Source: Aeromicrobium sp. Sec7.5 (GTDB lineage: Bacteria; Actinomycetota; Actinomycetes; Propionibacteriales; Nocardioidaceae). Taken from it: DNA of 64,000 nt. A program made the translations under genes and the position numbers. Below the pieces are notes generated by a model. That model was not told the DNA's origin. It was given only the letters and a program-made list of their open reading frames with translations, and did not search any database. Positions 15,468 to 25,016 of this stretch are shown one piece after another (the stretch's first letter is position 1; each line of letters opens with the position of its first letter). The stretch lies in contig NZ_JBAJIJ010000001.1 in NCBI RefSeq assembly GCF_036867135.1, positions 1,612,001 to 1,676,000 of the forward strand, written 5' to 3'.

Positions 15468-16754
15468 ATGAGTTCGGACACCACCACGGCGCCGGACGCC
15501 GACGCGACCGCCCTCATCGAGGCGCTCGGATCGAGGATGGCGGGCGACCTGGAGTCGCTGACTCGTCAGCTCCGCGAGCACCTGGCCGAGCGCATCCTGC
15601 CGCTGCAGGGCGACGAGCAGCTGCTGCAGCTGCTCGGTGCGAGCGTGGAGTCCAACCTCGAGAGCCTCGTCCACCTCCTGCGCTACGACCTCCCGGTCGC
15701 GGATTCGCACGCGCCGGCGGCGGCCCGCGCCTACGCCCGGCGCCTCGCGCAGCGTGGCATCGGCGTCACGGCGCTGATCCGCGCGTACCGACTCGGCCAG
15801 GAGCTCATGACGGGATGGGCCTTCGAGCAGCTCGCGGCGATGGCCTCCGACCCGGTCGTGGCGCTGCGGGCGGAGCGGCTGTTCTCCGAGCTCACCTTCC
15901 GCTTCATCGACTCGATCTCCGAGCAGGTCGTCGGGGAGTACGAGACCGAGCGCGCGCGCCGTCAGGCCCAGCGCAACACCATGCGGGTCGCCATGGTCGA
16001 GGAGCTGGTCGCCGGCCGGACGATCGACGTGGCGACGGCCGAGCAGGCGATCGGGCACCGGCTCCGCCAGCACCACCTCGCCGTCATCGCCTGGTGCGCC
16101 GAGGCGGACTCGCAGGCCAACCCTGTGGCCAGCCTCGAGCACGCGATCGACACCCTCGTCCGGGCCGTGGGTGCCTCGTCGACGCCCCTGGTCCTGCCCC
16201 GTGAGCGCACCATGGCGTGGGCGTGGCTGCCCCTGGGTCGCGGCCTGGAACCCGAGCTCGGTCAGGTCCTGCTCGAGCCGTCGCTGTCGGCGATCGGCGG
16301 CGGGGTCAGGCTCGCCGCCGGCCGGCCCGGCAGCGGAGCCGGCGGCTTTCGCACGAGTCACCTGGAGGCGTCACGAGCGCACCGCCTGGCCGTCGCCGCC
16401 GGCTCCCACGCCGCAGCCGTCACCTCGTTCCTCCGCTCGGACGTCAGGACCGCGACGATGCTCGCCCAGGACCTGGAGTCGACCCGGCAGCTCGTGGCCG
16501 GGACCCTGGGCCGGCTCTCGCACGACACCGACGGCGCTCGTCGCCTGCGGGAGACCCTGCAGGCGTTTCTCCACCACCGGGGCAGCTTCGTCGCGACCGG
16601 AGGGCACCTTCACCTCCACAAGAACACCGTGAAGTACCGGATCGACAAGGCGGTCGAGGAACTGGGCCACCCGATCGAGCAGGAACGACTCGAGCTGGAG
16701 ATCGCCCTGGTGGCGGCGGACCAGCTGGGCCCGGTGGTCCTCCAGCAGACCTGA
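15468..16754 (+). CDS. PucR-family transcriptional regulator
   Basis: Predicted protein of 428 residues. The last 60 residues are the PucR C-terminal helix-turn-helix (LRETLQAFLHHRGSFVATGG, LHLHKNTVKYRIDKAVEELG). The N-terminal part (ALGSRMAGDLESLTRQLREH, ARAYARRLAQRGIGVTALIR) is a helical sensor found in RsbRD/CdaR-like regulators. ATG 15468 has CGGAG before it. It is divergent from the DUF3556-FAD oxidoreductase operon and a good candidate to control it. The effector is unknown. Confidence 0.9.
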   Translation: MSSDTTTAPDADATALIEALGSRMAGDLESLTRQLREHLAERILPLQGDEQLLQLLGASVESNLESLVHLLRYDLPVADSHAPAAARAYARRLAQRGIGVTALIRAYRLGQELMTGWAFEQLAAMASDPVVALRAERLFSELTFRFIDSISEQVVGEYETERARRQAQRNTMRVAMVEELVAGRTIDVATAEQAIGHRLRQHHLAVIAWCAEADSQANPVASLEHAIDTLVRAVGASSTPLVLPRERTMAWAWLPLGRGLEPELGQVLLEPSLSAIGGGVRLAAGRPGSGAGGFRTSHLEASRAHRLAVAAGSHAAAVTSFLRSDVRTATMLAQDLESTRQLVAGTLGRLSHDTDGARRLRETLQAFLHHRGSFVATGGHLHLHKNTVKYRIDKAVEELGHPIEQERLELEIALVAADQLGPVVLQQT

Positions 16755-16768
16755 CGGGACGGTCGCTC

Positions 16769-17134
16769 CTAGCGGACGACGATGCGGACCTCGACCTCGC
16801 GGTCGGCGTGCGGCACGAGGCCCGCGGTCCCGTCAGTCCCGACGAGCTGCTCCAGCACCTCGATCACGCGATCGGTGACGCCGCGGACCGTGCTGACGGT
16901 GACCGGGCCGAGGCCCTCGACCGTGTGCCGCACCCCCAGGTCGAGCGAGGCGACACCGCCGAGCACCTCGTCGGCGGCGACCTGTCGGGCGATGTCGGCC
17001 AAGGTCCGGCCGTCGGCCTCGATGCCCGAGATCGACAGGGTGTCGCCCGAGACCCGGATGACCGACCCGTCGAAGGTGTCGAGCGCGTGGACCAGACGGT
17101 CGGCCTGGGTCTTCGTGCTGATGTGCGTGCGCAT
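16769..17134 (-). CDS. Conserved hypothetical protein, 121 residues
   Basis: ATG 17134 is chosen because GGAGG lies 6 bases upstream; the extension to 17272 is rich in A and P and overlaps the promoter of the divergent DUF808 gene. The protein is soluble, mixed alpha/beta, beginning MRTHISTKTQADRLVHALD and containing ADGRTLADIARQVAADEVLG and GVTDRVIEVLEQLVG. No cysteine, no signal peptide. I do not recognise the family. It ends 14 bases from the end of the convergent pucR. Confidence 0.6.
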   Translation of the reverse strand: MRTHISTKTQADRLVHALDTFDGSVIRVSGDTLSISGIEADGRTLADIARQVAADEVLGGVASLDLGVRHTVEGLGPVTVSTVRGVTDRVIEVLEQLVGTDGTAGLVPHADREVEVRIVVR

Positions 17135-17242
17135 CGGGTCCTCCGCCTCGTGGGTGTCGACCGCGGGGGTGCTGGTCGACACGGACGTACGACGGGCCGG
17201 CTCGGCCCGATGTTCCCGGGCGCACGTCGCGGGCGCCTGCTC

Positions 17243-17286
17243 TACCCTGAGCGCGTGAGCCTCCACGACCACACCAGGACCGTCTG

Positions 17287-17287
<1 letters not shown>
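17243..17287 (+). promoter_or_regulatory. Leaderless mini-ORF in front of the DUF808 gene
   Basis: TACCCT (17243-17248) is 6 bases before GTG 17255, which opens a 10-codon frame (VSLHDHTRTV) closed by TGA at 17285-17287. That stop overlaps the ATG of the DUF808 gene as TGATG. This layout would let ribosomes start leaderlessly, terminate and restart on the membrane protein gene. Transcription start and translation of the peptide are inferred. Confidence 0.5.
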
Positions 17288-18225
<938 letters not shown>

Positions 18226-18315
18226 CTCCCCGACCCTCAGGCCACCCGGGTGAGGTGCGTCACCTGAGGCCCACGTGACTTGGGAGTAGTCGCACGAGGT
18301 TCCTACGCTCGTCCC

Positions 18316-19185
18316 GTGACCGCCGTCCAGGTTGACCCTTCCCCCACCGTCCCCGTGTCGATGGCGCGCTCGTGGCGCCTCGTCTCCGCCGCGTCCATCG
18401 GCGCCGCCGGGGCCGCGGAGCTGACCGCGGCCGACGTGACGCTGCTCGACCTGGAGGCCGGTTGCCCCGACGACCTCAAGTCCACGGGACGCGACGCGAT
18501 CGCCCGCCACGCCGACGCAGTGGACGCCGACGCAGTGGACATGGGCGCAGTGGACACCGGCGCCGGGAGCGCCGTCTGGATCCGGCTCAACGGCGCGACC
18601 ACGCGGGACTGGACCGACGACGTCGCCCTCGCGGCCGGACATCCCGGCATCACGGGCGTCATGCTGGCGATGACCGAGTCCGGCGACGAGGTCCGCGCGA
18701 CGCTCGACGCTGTCGGCAAGCCGGTCGTCGCGATGGTCGAGACGGCCCGTGCCTTCGTGCACCTGGGTGAGATCGCGACCTCGGGCGCCGCCCGCATCGC
18801 CTTCGGCACCGGTGACTTCCGGCGCGATCTCGGCATCGGCAACGACCCGACCGCCCTGCTGCACGCGCGGTCGCAGCTGGTCCTCATGAGCCGGGGCCAC
18901 GACCTCCCGCCACCGATCGACGGGCCCACCGTCGTCGACGACGCCGAGACGACCCGGGCCGACTCGGTGCACGCCCGCTCGCTCGGCATGACCGGGCGGC
19001 TGTGCCTCAGCCACACGCACACCATCGTGGTCAACGAGGTCTTCGCCCCCTCGTCCACCGACGTCCACGCCGCCCGCGCGCTCTTGGCAGCGCCGCCGGA
19101 GGGCTACGCCGGCGCGGTCGCACCCCGCCTCGCGCACGCCCGCCAGGTGCTGCACCGTGCCGGCGTGTTCGGCGTCGACTGCTGA
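18316..19185 (+). CDS. HpcH/HpaI aldolase / citrate lyase beta-like (CitE-like) protein
   Basis: Predicted protein of 289 residues from GTG 18316, 6 bases after TACGCT (leaderless). It follows the CitE TIM-barrel outline: SMARSWRLVSAASIGAAG, VTLLDLEAGCPDDLKSTGRD (usual form LDLEDAV...K), VWIRLNG, then KPVVAMVETARAFVHLGEIA and RIAFGTGDFRRDLG. The acidic residue after LDLE is replaced by AG, and the strand with the usual PK motif reads GVMLAMTESG, so activity may differ from malyl-CoA or citramalyl-CoA lyases. Residues 66-80 are a tandem repeat (ADAVDADAVDMGAVD) encoded by three 15-bp units at 18511-18555. Confidence 0.8.
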   Translation: MTAVQVDPSPTVPVSMARSWRLVSAASIGAAGAAELTAADVTLLDLEAGCPDDLKSTGRDAIARHADAVDADAVDMGAVDTGAGSAVWIRLNGATTRDWTDDVALAAGHPGITGVMLAMTESGDEVRATLDAVGKPVVAMVETARAFVHLGEIATSGAARIAFGTGDFRRDLGIGNDPTALLHARSQLVLMSRGHDLPPPIDGPTVVDDAETTRADSVHARSLGMTGRLCLSHTHTIVVNEVFAPSSTDVHAARALLAAPPEGYAGAVAPRLAHARQVLHRAGVFGVDC

Positions 19186-19234
19186 GAGTTGCCGGGCGCC
19201 CGAAGCCGACCTAACGTCGGGAGCGGGTGAATCG

Positions 19235-19765
19235 ATGGAGCGACCGATGGAGGACCGGCCGGAGCCGGAGCAGAAGTCGGAGGACGAGTCCGTCCTCGAG
19301 CGGCGACGCCGGCCTGAGGACACCGCCGTCTGGGTCGACCTGCAGATCCGGGCCGCGATGGCTCGGGGCGAGTTCGACGACCTGCCCTACGCGGGCAAGC
19401 CCCTGCCCGCGCACCTCACGTCGACCGACGACCCCGACTGGTGGCTCAAGGGCCTGATCGAGCGCGAACGGATCACCGGGGTGCTGCCCGAGGCGCTCCA
19501 GCTGCGCAAGGACGACACCGAGCTCGACGCGCGCCTGGACCGCATCGCCCGGTCGAACGACGTGCGCGAGGCCGTCACGGAGTTCAACCGACGCATCGTG
19601 GAGGCCCGGCGCCAGCTGGCCGGCGGACCTCCCGTGATCACGCCACTGCGTGACGTCGAGGCCGAGGTGGCGGCCTGGTTCGCGCGCCGGAAGGAGCGCA
19701 GCGCCCGGGCCGTGCGGAACGCGCCGCCACCCCCCGAACGACGTCGCTGGTTCAGGCGGCGCTAG
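19235..19765 (+). CDS. DUF1992 (DnaJ-homologue subfamily C member 28 conserved domain) protein
   Basis: Predicted protein of 176 residues. The middle carries the DUF1992 signature: VDLQIRAAMARGEFDDLPYA, GKPLP, then WWLKGLIERERITGVLPEAL and LRKDDTELDARLDRIA. The N-terminal 30 residues are acidic and the end is basic (ERRRWFRRR). Bacterial members are short proteins without a J domain; function is not established. ATG 19235 is used; the ATG at 19247 is an alternative. Confidence 0.88.
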   Translation: MERPMEDRPEPEQKSEDESVLERRRRPEDTAVWVDLQIRAAMARGEFDDLPYAGKPLPAHLTSTDDPDWWLKGLIERERITGVLPEALQLRKDDTELDARLDRIARSNDVREAVTEFNRRIVEARRQLAGGPPVITPLRDVEAEVAAWFARRKERSARAVRNAPPPPERRRWFRRR

Positions 19766-19779
19766 CTCGCCGCCGGCTC

Positions 19780-20400
19780 CTACTCGAACGGCGTCGTGTC
19801 ACCCGCACCCGCGCGCACGATCTCCGCCACGTCGTCGAGGAAGTCGATCACGGTCGTGGGCGACGGCGAGACCTCGCCGGAGTCGACCACGGCCTCGACG
19901 TCGTGGTCGAGCGTCTCCTTGATGGTCCATGCATCGACCATGGCCTCGGTCTCGCCCGGCAGGATCAGCGTGCTCGTCAGGATCGGCTCGCCGAGGGTCG
20001 CGACGATGGCCTGGGTCACGGCGTGGTCGGGGATGCGCGCCCCGACGGTCTTCTTCTTCGGGTGCAGCAGCCGCTTCGGCACCTCACGGGTCGCCGGGAG
20101 GATGAACGTGTACGGACCGGGCGTCGCCGACTTGATGGCGCGGAACACCGCGTTGTCGACGTGCACGAACTGACCGAGCTGCGAGAAGTCGTGGCAGATC
20201 AGCGTGAAGTGGTGCTTGTCGTCGAGCTGGCGGATCGACCGGATCCGGTCGAGCGCACCGGCGTTGCCGATCTGGGCACCGAGGGCGTAGCCGGAGTCGG
20301 TCGGGAACGCGAGCAGCCCGCCCTGGCGGATCAGGTCGACGGCCTGGTCGACCGCGCGCTGCTGCGGGTTCTCGGGGTGGATGTCGATGAAGCGAGCCAT
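19780..20400 (-). CDS. Sua5/YciO/YrdC-family protein (threonylcarbamoyl-AMP synthase-like)
   Basis: Predicted protein of 206 residues with the YrdC-like fold: GGLLAFPTDSGYALGAQIGN, IRSIRQLDDKHHFTLICHDF, ATPGPYTFILPATREVPKRL and KKKTVGARIPDH. These match the YciO branch rather than TsaC itself; the family binds RNA and ATP/bicarbonate/threonine in t6A formation, while the YciO role is less clear. ATG 20400 lies 6 bases after TACGGT (leaderless). It converges on the DUF1992 gene with a 14-base gap. Confidence 0.88.
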   Translation of the reverse strand: MARFIDIHPENPQQRAVDQAVDLIRQGGLLAFPTDSGYALGAQIGNAGALDRIRSIRQLDDKHHFTLICHDFSQLGQFVHVDNAVFRAIKSATPGPYTFILPATREVPKRLLHPKKKTVGARIPDHAVTQAIVATLGEPILTSTLILPGETEAMVDAWTIKETLDHDVEAVVDSGEVSPSPTTVIDFLDDVAEIVRAGAGDTTPFE

Positions 20401-20424
20401 CCCCCGACCGTACGCGAACGGGCG

Positions 20425-20628
20425 TCATCGGGCGATGACGGAGAAGACGTTGCCGGAGGGGTCGGTGAACCACGCGATGTCGGGGCCGTAGCCCCGCATC
20501 ACGCCGTGCTCGTCCTGCGGCGCCCCGTCGTAGCGCAGGAACTCCACCCCACGGGCAGCAAGCTCGGCGACGGCCTCCCCGACGTCGTCGACCGAGAAGC
20601 CGCTGAACGGCCAGTGGAAGGTGACCAT
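20425..20628 (-). pseudogene. Truncated VOC (glyoxalase/bleomycin resistance) protein, second half only
   Basis: From ATG 20628 (CACATT box 6 bases upstream; a longer start at 20646 is possible) only 67 residues are encoded. FSVDDVGEAVAELAARGVEF and FTDPSGNVFSVIA are the second beta-alpha-beta-beta-beta module of a VOC protein, but the first module is absent and nothing like it lies upstream. Half-size VOC units can dimerise, yet most proteins of this subgroup are near 120 residues, so a deletion is likely. Confidence 0.65.
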
Positions 20629-20753
20629 GGACCCAATGTGACCCATGTCACTCGATTTCGTTTCGTGATGCGGACACCGCGTCGTCGGAATGGGTCGGCG
20701 CAGCGGCCGGTTCTACGCTGAACCCCAGTCGATCGTCGAAGAGGGAGTGTGTC

Positions 20754-21557
20754 GTGGCCGCAGCGAGCCTCACCCTGGCCGAGCGCCGTGAACGCCAGCA
20801 GCGCCACGACGCCGAGCGGACCGCCCACCTGGCCGAGCGCGAGCACCTCCTGTCGCCGCGACGCGACAACACCGAGCTCGAGGCCATCGCCCACGAGGCC
20901 GAGGCCCGCTTCGGCCCGCCGGAGACGACCTCCGCCGAGGTCCTCGCGTGGGTCGCCGAGACATTCGGCCTCCGCACCGCCGTCGCCTGCTCGATGGCCG
21001 ACGCCGTGCTGCCCGCCGTCGTGGCCGAGCACATCGACTGGGTCGACACGCTCTTCCTCGACACCGGCTACCACTTCTCCGAGACGCTGGGCACGCGCGA
21101 CGCCGTCGAGGCCTCGATGCGGCTCACGATCGTCGACGTGCTGCCACTGCAGACCGTTGCCGAGCAGGACGCCGAGCACGGCGCCGAGCTGCACCGCCGC
21201 GAGCCGGCCCTGTGCTGCCAGATGCGCAAGGTCGAGCCCCTCACCCGCACCCTCGCCGGCTACGAGGCGTGGATCACGGGCGTGCGCCGCGACGAGGGGC
21301 CCACCCGCGCCGACACGCCGTGGGTCACGTGGGACGCCAAGAACGGCCTGGTCAAGATCAACGCGCTCGCGTCGTGGACGTTCGACGAGGTGCTCGACTA
21401 CGCCCGCGACCACGACATCATCGTCAACCCGCTCGTGAACGACGGCTACCCGTCGATCGGGTGCGCGCCGTGCACCCGACGCGTCGCGCCGGGCGAGGAC
21501 CCCCGCGCCGGCCGCTGGGCGGGATTCGACAAGACCGAGTGCGGCCTGCACACGTGA
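20754..21557 (+). CDS. cysH: Phosphoadenylyl-/adenylyl-sulfate reductase, assimilatory
   Basis: Predicted protein of 267 residues from GTG 20754 with GAAGAGGGAG upstream and a TACGCT box at 20714-20719. LFLDTGYHFSETLGTRD and EAWITGVRRDEGPTR belong to the PAPS reductase fold. The Cys pairs ALCCQMRK and IGCAPCTRR, which bind a [4Fe-4S] cluster, mark the plant/bacterial type that reduces adenylyl sulfate (APS), and KTECGLHT carries the C-terminal catalytic cysteine. It makes sulfite from activated sulfate using thioredoxin. First gene of a cysHDNG cluster. Confidence 0.95.
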   Translation: MAAASLTLAERRERQQRHDAERTAHLAEREHLLSPRRDNTELEAIAHEAEARFGPPETTSAEVLAWVAETFGLRTAVACSMADAVLPAVVAEHIDWVDTLFLDTGYHFSETLGTRDAVEASMRLTIVDVLPLQTVAEQDAEHGAELHRREPALCCQMRKVEPLTRTLAGYEAWITGVRRDEGPTRADTPWVTWDAKNGLVKINALASWTFDEVLDYARDHDIIVNPLVNDGYPSIGCAPCTRRVAPGEDPRAGRWAGFDKTECGLHT

Positions 21558-21601
21558 GCACCAGCCCTTCGACCTCCAACCCTTCGACACCGCAAGGAAC
21601 C

Positions 21602-22513
21602 ATGACGACCGTCGAACCCCGACGACTCAGCCACCTCGAGTGGCTGGAGTCCGAGTCGATCCACATCATCCGCGAGGTGGTCGCCGAGTTCGAGCGGCCC
21701 GTGCTGCTGTTCTCCGGCGGCAAGGACTCGGTCGTGATGCTGCACCTGGCCGTCAAGGCCTTCTGGCCTACTCCCGTGCCGTTCCCCGTGCTCCACGTCG
21801 ACACCGGCCACAACTTCCCCGAGGTGCTGGCCTACCGCGACGCCACGGTCGAGCGTCTCGGCCTGCGTCTCGAGGTCGCCAGCGTGCAGGACTACATCGA
21901 CGACGGTCGCCTCCGCGAGCGCGCCGACGGCACCCGCAACCCCCTGCAGACGCAACCCCTGCTCGACGCCATCGAGGGGCACAAATTCGACGCGGTGTTC
22001 GGCGGCGGACGTCGCGACGAGGAGAAGGCCCGGGCCAAGGAGCGCATCTTCAGCCTCCGCGACGAGTTCGGCCAGTGGGACCCGCGCAACCAGCGGCCGG
22101 AGCTGTGGAACCTCTACAACGGTCGCCACACCCCGGGTCAGCACGTGCGGGTCTTCCCGCTCAGCAACTGGACCGAGCTCGACGTCTGGCAGTACATCGG
22201 TCACGAGAAGATCGAGCTTCCTCCGCTGTACTACGCGCACGAGCGCGAGGTGTTCGAGCGCGACGGCATGCTGCTGTCGGTCGGCGAGTTCGCCCAGCCC
22301 AAGGACGGCGAGACCGTGCAGACGCGCACCGTCCGCTACCGCACGGTCGGCGACATGTCGTGCACCGGTGCCGTCGACAGCCCCGCCCTCACCGTGGAGG
22401 ACGTCATCGCCGAGGTCGCCGCGACCCGCGTCACCGAGCGTGGCGCCACGCGCGCCGACGACCGCATGTCGGAAGCCGCCATGGAAGACCGCAAGAAGGA
22501 GGGGTACTTCTGA
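21602..22513 (+). CDS. cysD: Sulfate adenylyltransferase subunit 2
   Basis: Predicted protein of 303 residues. VLLFSGGKDSVVMLHLAVKA is the ATP-pyrophosphatase (PP-loop) motif, VDTGHNFPEVLAYRD, the FGGGRRDEEKARAKERIFSL segment and RVFPLSNWTELDVWQYI are typical of CysD. With CysN it makes adenylyl sulfate from sulfate and ATP. The stop shares one base with the cysN ATG (TGATG), so the subunits are translationally coupled. Confidence 0.96.
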   Translation: MTTVEPRRLSHLEWLESESIHIIREVVAEFERPVLLFSGGKDSVVMLHLAVKAFWPTPVPFPVLHVDTGHNFPEVLAYRDATVERLGLRLEVASVQDYIDDGRLRERADGTRNPLQTQPLLDAIEGHKFDAVFGGGRRDEEKARAKERIFSLRDEFGQWDPRNQRPELWNLYNGRHTPGQHVRVFPLSNWTELDVWQYIGHEKIELPPLYYAHEREVFERDGMLLSVGEFAQPKDGETVQTRTVRYRTVGDMSCTGAVDSPALTVEDVIAEVAATRVTERGATRADDRMSEAAMEDRKKEGYF

Positions 22514-23790
22514 TGGGCACGCTTCTTCGTCTTGCCACTGCAGGCTCCGTCGACGATGGCAAGTCCACCCTGGTGGGCCGGCTGCTCTACGACTCCAAGT
22601 CGGTCCTGGCCGACCAGTTCGATGCCGTCGAGCGCGTCAGCCGTGACCGCGGCCTCGAGCAGGCCGACCTCGCCCTGCTGACGGACGGCCTGCGCTCGGA
22701 GCGCGAGCAGGGCATCACGATCGACGTCGCCTACCGCTACTTCGCCACGGCCGAACGGTCGTTCATCCTGGCCGACTGCCCCGGTCACGTGCAGTACACG
22801 CGCAACACCGTCACGGGCGCCAGCACGGCCGACGTGGTCGTGCTGCTGGTCGATGCTCGCAAGGGCATCCAGGAGCAGACCCGTCGTCACCTCGCCGTCT
22901 CGTCGCTGCTGCGGGTCCCGCACGTCGTGGTGGTCGTCAACAAGATCGATCTCGTCGACTACGACCAGGCCACGTTCGACGCGGTCTCGGCCGAGGTCAA
23001 CGCCTCCGCCACCGCTCTGGGACTCAGCGACGTCATCACGGTTCCGGTCTCCGCGCTGGCCGGCGACAACGTCGTCACGCGCTCCGAGCGGACGCCGTGG
23101 TACGACGGCCCGAGCCTCCTCGAGGTCCTCGAACAGCTCTCCCCCGCGGGCGAGCCGCAGTCCGAGCCGCTGCGCTTCCCGGTGCAGCTCGTGATCCGAC
23201 CGCAGCAGGCGGCCGGCGAACGCTTCCGCGACTACCGCGGCTACGCGGGCCAGATCGCCTCGGGGCTCGTCCGGGTCGGTGACGCCGTCACTGTGCTGCC
23301 GAGCGGTCGCACGAGCACCGTCGCCGGCATCGACACCGCCGATGGCGAGCTGCTCGAGGCGTACGCGCCCCAGTCGGTCACGCTCCGCCTCGACGACGAC
23401 GTCGACATCGCCCGGGGCGACCTCATCGTCACCTCGCGCAGCGTCCCGACGCCCACGCAGGACGTCGACGGCACCGTGGCCTGGCTGTCGGACCGCGAGC
23501 TGCGCGCCGGCGCCAAGGTGCTGCTGAAGCACGGCACCCGCACCGTCCAGGCCATCGTCAAGCAGGTCGGCGGTCGCCTCGACCTCGATGCAGCGCGGCT
23601 CCAGCCGGCCGACACGCTCGGACTCAACGACATCGGCCACGTGACGCTGCGCCTCGCCTCCCCCATCGCGGCCGAGGAGTACCTGCACTCACGCGCCGCT
23701 GGAGCCTTCCTGCTGATCGACGCGCACGACGGCGCGACGCTCGCCGCGGGCATGGTGGGCGACGCCCTGCTGGCGACGGCCGCGGTCTGA
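22513..23790 (+). CDS. cysN: Sulfate adenylyltransferase subunit 1 (GTPase)
   Basis: Predicted protein of 425 residues. The translation-factor-like GTPase domain shows GSVDDGKSTLVGRLLYDSK (P-loop), REQGITIDVAYRYFAT (switch I), DCPGHVQYTRN (G3) and NKIDLVDYD (G4), followed by two beta-barrel domains. It activates CysD by GTP hydrolysis. No CysC (APS kinase) domain is fused at the C-terminus, in agreement with an APS-using CysH. Confidence 0.96.
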   Translation: MGTLLRLATAGSVDDGKSTLVGRLLYDSKSVLADQFDAVERVSRDRGLEQADLALLTDGLRSEREQGITIDVAYRYFATAERSFILADCPGHVQYTRNTVTGASTADVVVLLVDARKGIQEQTRRHLAVSSLLRVPHVVVVVNKIDLVDYDQATFDAVSAEVNASATALGLSDVITVPVSALAGDNVVTRSERTPWYDGPSLLEVLEQLSPAGEPQSEPLRFPVQLVIRPQQAAGERFRDYRGYAGQIASGLVRVGDAVTVLPSGRTSTVAGIDTADGELLEAYAPQSVTLRLDDDVDIARGDLIVTSRSVPTPTQDVDGTVAWLSDRELRAGAKVLLKHGTRTVQAIVKQVGGRLDLDAARLQPADTLGLNDIGHVTLRLASPIAAEEYLHSRAAGAFLLIDAHDGATLAAGMVGDALLATAAV

Positions 23791-23797
23791 CCCGGGC

Positions 23798-25000
23798 ATG
23801 GCACCTGGTCCCTCCGGCAGTCTTCCACTGACCCTGCGCCTGGCTGGCCGCCGGGTGCTCGTGGTCGGCGGCGGACACGTCGCGACGCGGCGCACTCACG
23901 CGCTGGTCGACGCCGGCGCCGAGGTTGTCGTGGTCTCGCCCGCGGTCAGCGCCCGCATCGGCGAGCTCGCCGACCTCGGGGTCGTGACCTGGCATCGGCG
24001 CGGCTACGAGTCCGCCGACCTCGACGGGGCCTGGCTCGTGCAGACCGCGACCGACTCCCCCGTCGACCACACCGTCGCCGCGGACGCCGAGGAGCGGCGC
24101 ATCTGGTGCCTCAAGGGCGGTGATCCCGACGCCGCCACGGCCTGGGTCCCGGCCGTCGCGGAGATCGACGACATCACGATCGCGGTCAGCGGAGGTGGCG
24201 ACGCCCGGCGCGCGTCCCAGCTGCGCGACGCCGTCGCCGCTGCGCTCCAGGGCGGTGAGCTCCCCCTGCGTCACCGCACGCACCACCCAGGCGGGTCGGT
24301 GGCCCTCGTCGGCGGGGGCCCGGGCGACCCGGGTCTGCTGACCTCGCGCGGGCGACGCCTCCTGGCCGAGGCCGACGTGGTCGTGGTCGACCGTCTCGGC
24401 CCCGTGCAGCTGCTCGACGAGCTCTCCCCCGACGTCAAGGTCATCGACGTCGGCAAGCGTCCCGACCACCATCCGGTGCCCCAGGACGAGATCAACCAGA
24501 TCCTGGTCGACCAGGCTCGCGCCGGCAAGGTCGTCGTGCGCCTCAAGGGCGGCGACCCCTACGTCCTCGGCCGCGGCGGCGAGGAGCGGCTCGCGTGCGA
24601 GGCGGCGGGCATCCCGGTCGAGGTCGTGCCCGGGGTCACCAGCGCGATCTCGGTCCCGGCGGCCGCGGGCATCCCGGTGACCCACCGCGGTGTCGCGACG
24701 GGCTTCACGGTCCTGACCGGGCACGAGGAGCTGGGCCACCTGCCCCTCGGCGGCCACCACACGATCGTGATGCTGATGGGGGTGCGACGGCTCGCCACGA
24801 CGGCGGCCGAGCTCGTGGCCGCCGGTCACGACCCGGCGACCCCCGTCGCGGTGGTCGAGCGCGGGTCCCTCCCCGACCAGCGGGTCACGGTCGGCACGCT
24901 GGCCTCGATCGCCGATCGTGCCGCTGCAGTCGGGGCGCGAGCCCCGGCCGTGACCGTCATCGGAGACGTCGTTCGCCTCTGCCCCGCCTGGACCGACTGA
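23798..25000 (+). CDS. cysG: Siroheme synthase: precorrin-2 dehydrogenase/ferrochelatase fused to uroporphyrinogen-III C-methyltransferase
   Basis: Predicted protein of 400 residues. Residues 1-150 are the CysG-B NAD-binding part (GRRVLVVGGGHVATRRTHAL). Residues from about 160 are SUMT: VALVGGGPGDPGLLTSRGRR, VVVDRLG, RLKGGDPYVLGRGGEE, VEVVPGVTSAISVPAAAGIP and VTHRGVA. It makes siroheme, the cofactor of sulfite and nitrite reductases, which fits its place 7 bases after cysN. No sulfite reductase gene is in the window. Confidence 0.95.
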   Translation: MAPGPSGSLPLTLRLAGRRVLVVGGGHVATRRTHALVDAGAEVVVVSPAVSARIGELADLGVVTWHRRGYESADLDGAWLVQTATDSPVDHTVAADAEERRIWCLKGGDPDAATAWVPAVAEIDDITIAVSGGGDARRASQLRDAVAAALQGGELPLRHRTHHPGGSVALVGGGPGDPGLLTSRGRRLLAEADVVVVDRLGPVQLLDELSPDVKVIDVGKRPDHHPVPQDEINQILVDQARAGKVVVRLKGGDPYVLGRGGEERLACEAAGIPVEVVPGVTSAISVPAAAGIPVTHRGVATGFTVLTGHEELGHLPLGGHHTIVMLMGVRRLATTAAELVAAGHDPATPVAVVERGSLPDQRVTVGTLASIADRAAAVGARAPAVTVIGDVVRLCPAWTD

Positions 25001-25016
25001 CCCACCCGGCCGCGGT

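Noticed and set aside
18235..18269. CCTCAGG/CCTGAGG hairpin after the DUF808 gene as a terminator
   Set aside because: The loop is 21 bases and competing stems exist, so the signal is too weak to call.
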